Positions 56,926-64,000 of a stretch of DNA of 64,000 nt are shown here, one piece after another. This DNA is from Beta vulgaris subsp. vulgaris (lineage: Eukaryota > Streptophyta > Magnoliopsida > Caryophyllales > Amaranthaceae). Position numbers and translations under genes: made by a program. The stretch spans positions 17,826,959-17,890,958 of the forward strand of contig NC_079207.1 of assembly GCF_026745355.1 (NCBI RefSeq), in the 5' to 3' direction. Position 1 is the stretch's first letter, and each line of letters opens with the position of its first letter. The notes under the pieces were generated by a model. The model did no database searches. It was not told the origin of the DNA and saw only the letters and a program-made list of their open reading frames with translations.

Positions 56926-59660
56926 TTAAAAGAAAAAAGGTGCTAAAAAATGGAAGAACACAAGGAATAAATGGAGAAAGAAGATAATAAAAAATGGCAT
57001 GTTGGTTTCATTTTAATATTATGCTAGCATTTATTTTGTTATGGTTATATTCAACATGACACATGACTGGTTAAGGGTTTAAGGCTACTTGAATTTAGCA
57101 AACAAAAGAAACGAAACATCAAATTTAGCTTTACAACCTCTCTATTATGACCACAAAGAACCTCAAACTACACAATAATCCACCTTCTAATTGGCAGAAA
57201 ACCACTGCACAATCATTCAGGGGACACCATTCCTTATTCTATTCACTTCCGCTAATGAATGGAAGCTAAAAAAATGATAAAGACAAGGCTCTATTGAAAA
57301 TCCCAGCAAAAAGGGAACACATTCTGTTGCAGCATTCACCAGTGACTGAAGAGTCAAATAGTCAAACTACAAGTCTTTACAACATCTAATTGATGAAGAC
57401 ACAAAAGTATAACAACAATATCAATATAATGAAAGCTACCACTTGAGGAAGAGTGTGAGAATTAACATGCGTACTCACTACAGGGTGATGTTTCTGCACA
57501 ATGCTAAGGGTTAATAACCCCCCCCCCCCACACACACACACACACACACACTTCCCCCAACTAGATCCTTTGGTGAAGATCATCCATCCTCAATTTAGAC
57601 CCAAAATTAAGAAGATAACATTTCTTTGCTGCAGCAGTCAGCATCAGGCACCCTATCAGATCAGGTATCATGACATATTGGTTTGCTTGAACCACATTTC
57701 GAATCCTTGGTCGCTTCAATGTGGTACATGATGAGTAGATGAATACCCAGTCTTCGAGAAGTGAAACCAAAAAAAAAAATGGAGGCAGCAAAAATGGTCG
57801 ACTTTAAAACATCCTACTATGTACTCATGGCTTAAAGGCTAAACCGCTTTGACAAGACAAATATATTCAGGAGCTTTAAACATCAAATATGTGATTTGGC
57901 TAAAAAATGAATAATACACGACTGTTTGATGTTGAATTGTGCAAGTCCACTGCCATGCACTGTACTGATGCAAGTAGTTGATATCTCCCAGCTCAAATCG
58001 TTCTTTTCCATCTTACCAGAGAGTACATGTCTGTTTTCTCTTTGATGCTGACAGTAGAGGAATGATGTACTACAAAAGGGCCCTAAAATTGCAAGCATTT
58101 CTTGACATGGTAGAGGATAAAAGTTTCTAATTTTCACTGGACTCTTCTAATATCTAAGATTAAACTCAAAGATCTGCTAGCAAACCATATAATATATTAA
58201 GTGTTTGTGAGGCTTCAGTGTTGTCTGAAAGCTATCTGCTCAGTTGGATGCATGCACTTGTTTTCTCTATTTACAGCATTACTGCTTCTGGGGTTTCAAG
58301 TGGAAAAGGCAGATAAGGTAATCCCCTTAACTATTCTATGATTACAGTGAGCTTTACTCTAACATTTGCTTCTTTATTTATGCACAAAGTTCATTAGATG
58401 AGCAGTTACATAAGCTAAAAGAGCTAACACATTGGTATGATTGCAGATAACTCAGCTCACAATTGTAAGAGAACAGAAGCAACAAGCGACTTAAACATCA
58501 CACCCTCGTGAAAAATCAGGGACATAAACTGTAACAGGAAGCTCTACTGTGCAAATTCAGTATAAGTCAAACATACAAATGGTTGCAGTGTTACATGGAG
58601 CGATCCGTTAAAGTAAATTTAGTCCAATGAGCCATATAAACCTTATAAAAAGACAACAGACTTCTCCAAAGCTTGAAGCACAAATAATAAGAAAGAACAG
58701 CTATAGGGGAATTAAAGAGCTCTAGACATGAGCTCGGAAAATGATGCATAACAAGTAATCCCTCCAGCCTCCACAAGTAATACACAACCCAAAAATTGCA
58801 GTTTTGATGCACAAAGTTCATTCTTTTTTTTCACATCAATCAAAATAAATTACAGTCACAGATATGCCCAAATTAAGTAATATGTGGCCTCCTAAGGAAG
58901 AAGACACCAAACATATCTTGTCTCAAGCAAAAGAAACAAAACTTGCAAAGTGAAAATGCAACACTACCCTGATATCCAAATCAGTTACAAGAACACAGAA
59001 ACGCTATAAGCATACACCCTAAAGCTGAAATTTCAATCATTTCATTTCACCAAAAAGAACCAACACTATAGCTAACTGTGTAGCAACAATATTCATCATC
59101 TTATTATGCTCATTAAACCTCACAAAAACTTCAACAAAAACAAAGAACATAAACCATAAACCATAAAGCAGCACAACACATGAACCATAAACCATAGAGC
59201 AGCACAACACATGAACCAACACTTAGAATTTATTATTCGATAAATCTCAATGGAAATGTAGAAAGTTCAAGATTAGTAACTTAATTAAAAACATCAAAAC
59301 AAGAATAGACCAAGCAAACCCTAAAACTCATAAAAATGGAATCAACAAATGAATGCAAAAATTGGTGACAAAATAAACCATAAATCGTGCGATTTTACAA
59401 AAACAGACTAAACAAACGAATTTCCCAAACCATCAAAGAATTCAATTTCTGTTTATTTTCGATTCAAACTTTTTACAATCATATAACATTGTGAATTTGT
59501 GACTGTAAAAATGAAAAACTGTAAATCAAAGAGAGAAGAAGGAAACATGCACCTCATTCATACAAGAAACTATGGTCCGAGAAGATAAGCTGCAAATTAG
59601 AATAGAGATTGCAAACAATTTTCAGTGAGTTATTGAAAGGGAGACGAGAGAAATTTGAAG
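56926..59660 (-). other. Interior of the inner CACTA, gene-like but non-coding
   Basis: No long open frame. Near 59560-59650 the minus strand looks like a 5' UTR (CCTTCAAATTTCTCTCG...) with TTTGCAG|CTTATCTTCTCGGACC and a short ATG frame. A C/CA microsatellite lies at 57518-57551. A 24-bp unit AACCATAAAGCAGCACAACA... is duplicated at about 59155-59215. This could be a multi-exon transcript running to the exons at 56456-56826. Confidence 0.35.
57518..57551. repeat. Microsatellite (C)12(AC)11
   Basis: A poly-C run followed directly by AC dinucleotides. Confidence 0.95.
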
Positions 59661-60297
59661 GATTTCGGTTTATTTTTTTAGAGAGGGATACAACAGTAGT
59701 GAGGCAGGTTTTGCTTTTTAGTAATGGGTCGCGTAATTCGCGAGCCAGTTATTGAGTTGGGATTTCCCACGTGATATTTCTAGTTCTCAACACATTAGTT
59801 CGTGGAGAAAATAGAGAAGCTAAAAGCCCAACCAACGCTTCTAGGAAGCGTTGAGGTCAATGCGTTGAGAAAACACTCCTTTTCTAGTAGTGTTTGTTTT
59901 GATTAATGTTCTTGTAGTTTCAGATCTATAATTTTTTCTCTGCTGTATTCTAGTTTTTGTTCCTTTTTTTTCATTTTTGGTCATGTTTGTGCAATTATGT
60001 GATAACATTTTTTGATTTCCTGTTTTAGTTTTGGATTTGGATGGTTTACTTTAAAGATTCAGAAAATGTGAGATTAATATATGAGTAAAAATATGTCAAA
60101 AAAAAATTTTTTTTTTTACTTTTTTTTGGTAGGAAGGGCTACGCTTTTACCTAAAAAGCGCAGCCCTTCAAGCTTTGAAGGGCCGCGCTTTTTAGGTCAA
60201 AGCGCAACCCTTCGTCTGCTATTGAAAGGGCTGCTGTCAAAAAGCGCAGCCCTAAGGGCCTTTTTTGGCGCAACCCTTCCTTATTTTTCCACTAGTG

Positions 60298-60591
60298 ATT
60301 ATAAGTGACTGCCATGTCTGGTTCACATCATCACAAGTTGCGGATATCAATGGTGTTGGAAAAATAATAAAGATAAATATAACAACTAGTGCAAGAGGAA
60401 TTAAACGTGAAATTGCTGCTCTTTGTTAATCATGAAAACAATATTCTATATGCTTAGGTGTATAACGTTGGTCATACAGTAATTCCACGTTTAATTTCGC
60501 TGAGAATTTGAAGAGTTTTTCTTCTTTTTCTTAGCTGGACTTAGGAGTGTTAATGAATCAGCATAGCTCGCAAACTATTCGAGCTCGGCTC
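60298..60591 (+). pseudogene. Coding-like stretch right of the CACTA pair
   Basis: From about 60304 a plus frame reads SDCHVWFTSSQVADINGVGK and continues IIKINITTSARGIKREIAALC to TAA near 60429. The amino-acid make-up is that of a folded protein, not of a chance AT-rich frame. The left side of the CACTA insertion ends ATACAG|GATCCCTAAATT, a possible splice acceptor. I do not recognise the family. Past 60430 no coding is seen. From about 60540 the sequence belongs to a GAGCTCG-rich repeat. Confidence 0.3.
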
Positions 60592-62330
60592 CACTAGTAC
60601 ATAATCAATGATTTGCGTCAAACTTAGGACCACCATTTGCGTCGGACTTCGGTCCGATGGCACAGGTCTCAACGCAGATAGGGGAGACACGATATGCGTC
60701 GGATAAGGAAACGACGCAGATTTTAAACTATTGCGTCGGACTATAAGTTATGTGCGACGCACATGACACCTTGAGCCCACCAGCAAAAGCACAAAGGGCA
60801 CTATCTACGTCGGACAATAACCAATGTGCGACGCATATGCTTGTACATCCCAGGATATGTTGCGTCGGACTATGTACAACATCTGACGCAAATGACAATT
60901 ATTTTATTAAAGAAAATATAAAGTTACAAATTTATATGGAATATATTAGTTTATCAAAGAAAATAACACTCATGTTTGATTCTCCACACATAATTTATTA
61001 GTTTTACTATCAAAAATGTATTACAAACCACTATTCGATTTCGATTGATAGAAAAAATATGTAAAATAGATACAAATAAATAGATACAAATATGTAAAAA
61101 AAACAATGTAACACCAAAACTGAATCTAGAACAATGAGAAAGAAATTGGGCAGACGATGATTGTCAACGTTCCCGATGAGCTTGAACATGAAGAAGGCTT
61201 CGAGCAGAAGCAAATCGAAATCTGAAAACGAAAAAAAGTAATTTCAGAAATGAAAATTTAAAAGAAAATCCTAGATCTGAAAAATAAACCCTGGACTAGG
61301 ATAAATGCCATAAAGATAAACAAAAAATCAGATATAAGAAAAATGAAATGATATTCTTTTCAGTTGCACGAAAATGAAAAAACTAACTTTCAGATAAGAA
61401 AATTAAAACAGAAAATGAAAATGAAATACCAAGCAAATCAGATATAGAAAATGAAAAAAAAAAAAATCGATAAAGCCAACAAGCCGAAATCATCAAAGCT
61501 TCACCACCAAAATCAAGTCTAAAATGGAATATCAGTGGCAACATCAAAAAAGTGAACGGCGCTGGTGAGCGTAGGTGAAACAACAAAGACCAGCAGCGAA
61601 TCTCTTTTTTTCGATCAATCTTCTGATTCCTCTTTGCGAATCTCTTTCGTTTTCCTCTACTTTCCACTCGAACGGCGCCGGTGAAACAGCGAAGACCAGC
61701 AGCGGACAACGACGCGGAAGAGAACGCTACCAGTCCGGCTAGCAGAAAAACAACGGGCGAGGTGCTGCGTAAGAGAGAGAAACGGTTAGATTCGTGGAGA
61801 GAGGAAAGAGAAAAAGTGAGAGGGAGTTTTATTAGGTTGGAGAGGGTGAGATGGCGTGTTAAAAAACTATAAGGGGGTGTGGGATGATCTGCGTCGGATG
61901 GGCCAAGAGGTCCGATGCAAATTAGCCTTTTGCAACGCACACTAGTTAAGTGTGACGTAGACAGGGCCTCAAGTCTTGTATCCATTATACAATGATGTGC
62001 GTTGGATGGGCCTCAGTGTCCGACGCACATGAGCTATATGCGTTGCACATCAGTAGGGTACGACGCATATAGCTTTTATCTGGTGCTTATGCAATGATGT
62101 TTTGCGCGCCGCCTTCTTCATAGCATGCGAAGCAAATTATGATTTTGCGTTGTTTTGCTTGTCGTGCGACGCACTTGGGGGGACACAAATCGTCCTTTTT
62201 CTACTAGTGCTCGGTCAAAGTTCGGCTCAAGAAGGCTCGACTGGAGTTCTAGATCGGCTCGAGTTCTTTACGAGCCGAGCCCGAGCCTCCTTAAGTTCGA
62301 ATCGAAAGTTCGTGAACAAGCTCGAAAATA
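60540..62330. repeat. Decayed GAGCTCG-rich repeat interrupted by the third CACTA
   Basis: The outer parts (60540-60591 and 62210-62330) are rich in GCTCG/CGAGC motifs (TTCGAGCTCGGCTC, CGAGCCGAGCCCGAGCC, GAACAAGCTCG). This pattern is common in old hAT-type MITEs beginning GTGTTAATGAA, and GAGTGTTAATGAATCAGC occurs at 60546. The right terminus is not recognisable. Confidence 0.4.
60592..62209. mobile_element. Third CACTA element, 1618 bp, TSD CTC
   Basis: Left CACTAGTACATAATCAATG and right (inverted) CACTAGTAGAAAAAGGACG, both running into GATTTG(C/T)GTC. CTC is duplicated (60589-60591 and 62210-62212). Subterminal zones carry many TGCGTCGGAC/GTCCGACGCA units (60610-60890 and 61880-62180). Between them lies a pyrimidine-rich leader-like region on the minus strand (61400-61870) with a duplicated GAAGACCAGCAGCG motif. 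There is no transposase, so it is non-autonomous. Confidence 0.82.
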
Positions 62331-62839
62331 TTTTAGATAGTGTTTATGTAAAACAATAATGTCCCACATCGATAGAAAAAGTAAATACCAAACTTGTTTT
62401 TCCTATATAATTTTATTATCTTTAATTCTTTATTTAGATCTACTTCTTGTTTGATTTGTATTATTTTATAATATTAGACTGTATATGAAGTTTCTATTTG
62501 TATATAAAAAATCAGTTCTTCACCATAATTCAATCACTTGTATTAAAAAAAGAGCCAACAACACATTTGCAAATATAATAGAACATGTCAGCAAACACTT
62601 TTAACACATTTGCAAATATAATGTAGAACATGCAACAAAATAACAAATGCATCTCCTCTTGCTGTACCGAATTATTTTGTTCGAAATCATATAAATCCCA
62701 CATTGGAGATTTAGAGAAAAAGCAAGAGAACATTACTAGTAGGCAGTAGCGTAGCATTCTTGGACATCTAGGGATAGTAAGAGTAACAAGGAACCTGATT
62801 CATCAAAAGGCTTGCATAAATCAAGATGGAGAGTATGAA
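62331..62839. other. AT-rich spacer
   Basis: Holds TGTCCCACATCG (62360), a related CCCACATTGG (62697) and a short duplication (ACACATTTGCAAATATAAT at 62561 and again near 62604). No gene seen. Confidence 0.4.
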
Positions 62840-64000
62840 TGTGTGGGCCTTGTATATTTATTTATTGGCAATCAGCCTGACATATATTTTTGTTTGGGCC
62901 CATAAATTGGCCCAATTAATATCAAAAGGCACTTCTTTCAAGGCCCATGTCTTATATGACAAAGGAGATTCATCAGCTTTTAGGGAACAAGGCAACTTTA
63001 CCTTAAAAAGGTGGTGGCTCCCCTAGGTATTGGGATGCTCCCCAAAAGGGTTTCCTGTTTGGGAGATCCCCAACACTATAAATATCAACCATGTCATCAA
63101 TGAACAGGTATTCAATTCTCACCCAACAAAACCAGAGCATCTCTCTCTAGACTTGCTTACTTTCTCTCTCTACCTCAATCTCAACTGACTTGAACGTAGG
63201 AGGGGATTTCCTGGGAACACCCCCGGGCCAGTTTTTCCTTGTTTTACTGGATTGACAGTTACGAAACTCGGGATTATAACCTAACTCAGGATTTGACTCT
63301 CACCATAAACAGACTATAATTTTGACTAGTTTCTAGGCAGAAACAGTTTGGCGCCATTTGTGGGGATACTACATCTCAAAGTCAGGTATTGAGAGCAACA
63401 TCGCACCCCGAAGGAAAACAACCCGAGGTTCACTATCTTGCCAACCAACCCTCCTCCAATCTGAGCAACCTCGTGTCTTGGTCGAATCCCTAGCAATAGA
63501 TGACGAAGGATCGACCCCCCGGAAAGTACCTACTCCAGTTACAATGCACAGGAGTCTGCAGGAGCTCATAGCCGGGATTCCCCAGCTCAATCAAGGGGGA
63601 ACCGGAGAATTGGCCCGTGGAGAGCCTCGAGGCAGGGATGAACCCCAAACTCACGTTCCTAACCGGAACGGGCAGCGAGTGCGGGGAGAAAGGTCCCGAC
63701 AGGCTAACTCTCAAAGGACCCTGAACTCAGATGTCAGGCGCATCATAGAGGAAAACCGCAAACGCAGAGCGGAGCAGGATGCTCGAAATATACTGAACAA
63801 GAAGAGAGATGTGCAGGAAAAAATACTCGATGAAGAGCAAGTTCACTCTCAGGCCCCGCGGAGGGAACGAGAAAGGTCCCTTGTCGGGTCCAAGAGAATG
63901 AGGCTTGAATATGAAAGGGACTCGGGTCCCCCTCGAAACAAGACTACTGTCTTGGTAAACCGAGGAGTGCTCTATTTCTTGGCCCCCTTCAGTCGGGAGA
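62840..64000 (+). mobile_element. Tat-like Gypsy element, left end (LTR 3' part, primer-binding site, gag start), truncated by the window
   Basis: The LTR ends GGCAGAAACA at 63345, followed by TTTGGCGCCATTTGTGGGGA (63347-63366), the TGGCGCC-type primer site of Tat/Athila-like elements. A TATA box CTATAAATA lies at 63076-63084, with a pyrimidine-rich leader after it. The 5' edge of the LTR is not certain; TGTGGGCCTTG at about 62840 is one candidate. The rest of the element is outside the window. Confidence 0.7.
63544..64000 (+). CDS. Tat-like gag, N-terminal part, open to the window end
   Basis: The frame is open from 63337 (just after a TAG) through base 64000. The first in-frame ATG is 63544 (MHRSLQELIAGIPQLNQGG), which I take as the start with reserve. 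It is rich in Arg, Glu and Gln, with a charged helix-like segment RRIIEENRKRRAEQDAR and KKRDVQEKILDEEQ, and ends near YFLAPFSRE, a point that in Tat gag proteins precedes the conserved capsid-like domain. At least 152 codons without a lesion suggest a younger copy than its neighbours. Confidence 0.65.
   Translation, partial: MHRSLQELIAGIPQLNQGGTGELARGEPRGRDEPQTHVPNRNGQRVRGERSRQANSQRTLNSDVRRIIEENRKRRAEQDARNILNKKRDVQEKILDEEQVHSQAPRRERERSLVGSKRMRLEYERDSGPPRNKTTVLVNRGVLYFLAPFSRE

Larger units (their letters stand above)
55764..59892. mobile_element. Inner CACTA element, 4.1 kb, TSD TTT
   Basis: Ends CACTACTAGAAAAAGAGTG and (inverted) CACTACTAGAAAAGGAGTG, with TTT on both sides (55761-55763 and 59893-59895). 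The left subterminal zone (55780-56120) and the right one (59780-59885) carry many copies of TCTCAACGC/GCGTTGAGA, the usual arrangement of CACTA transposase-binding sites. No transposase domain is readable; a minus-strand gene-like unit lies inside. Confidence 0.85.
55162..60297. mobile_element. Outer CACTA element, TSD ATT, with palindromic subterminal arrays
   Basis: The right end inverts to CACTAGTGGAAAAATAAGG and the left end is CACGAGGGGAAAAAAAAAGG; both continue into AAGGG(C/T)TGCGC. ATT flanks both sides (55159-55161 and 60298-60300). The subterminal zones (55180-55310 and 60130-60285) are arrays of AAGGGCTGCGCTTTT and its inverse, forming hairpins. Its own DNA amounts to about 1 kb once the inner CACTA is removed and has no transposase. 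A 43-bp pyrimidine-rich unit is repeated in tandem from 55348 (second copy at 55391). Confidence 0.75.

Noticed and set aside
61383..61985. 200-codon minus-strand frame in the third CACTA
   Set aside because: Low-complexity Ser/Leu/Phe-rich translation of a pyrimidine-rich leader and subterminal repeats, no domain.

Overview
The window is AT-rich nuclear DNA of a flowering plant, probably a eudicot. It holds a plant MATE-transporter exon, Copia and Ty3/Gypsy retrotransposons of plant lineages (Tekay chromovirus, Tat/Athila-like, Ale-like), Helitrons, Stowaway/hAT/Mutator/Harbinger-type MITEs and CACTA elements. I see nothing that fixes the species. Almost all of it is transposon. The only conventional host gene is the first coding exon of a MATE (DTX/DETOXIFICATION) transporter at the left edge, minus strand.

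Left flank (1-5.9 kb): the MATE exon, a Helitron end about 55 bp upstream of its start codon, two further small Helitrons, two Stowaway-type MITEs, and a 2.0-kb solo LTR related to Tekay with target-site duplication (TSD) TTGAT.

Central nest (5945-50965, TSD TTCTT): one minus-strand Copia element (copia-A) has been expanded about tenfold by insertions, most of them dated relative to each other by intact TSDs. An 860-bp hAT derivative (TSD AGCAACGC) sits in its RNase H. A gag-only LTR element (element B, TSD CCCTT) sits between its protease and integrase regions. Element B has three LTRs and two internal regions, the tandem form left by recombination between LTRs. The second internal region of B was hit again four times: a solo LTR (GTATT), an 11.3-kb Tekay chromovirus with LTRs, pol and chromodomain (ACCCA/AGCCA), another solo LTR (GTAAA) and an 8.4-kb plus-strand Copia (copia-D, ATTTG). 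The 5' LTR of copia-A carries a Mutator-like MITE (9-bp TSD CTAAACTTA), and inside that MITE is a 4.6-kb Ale-like Copia (copia-E, TSD CCCCA) that is close to coding-complete.

Right flank (51-64 kb): decayed Stowaway-type MITEs, a Harbinger-type MITE (TSD TTA), a CACTA element (TSD TTT) inside another CACTA (TSD ATT), a third CACTA (TSD CTC) inside a decayed GAGCTCG-rich repeat, and at the right edge the end of an LTR, primer-binding site and open gag of a plus-strand Tat-like Gypsy element. Short coding-like stretches near 54.1-54.5 and 60.3-60.4 kb flank the CACTA pair and may be a broken host gene.

No autonomous, fully intact element is visible: every pol gene carries frameshifts or stops. 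Several of these lie in homopolymers, so part of the damage may be sequence error. The most informative structures are the TSD-resolved nest, the three-LTR gag-only element with a dispersed GGCACTGTGCC motif, and the gene-like units inside the hAT and CACTA elements.
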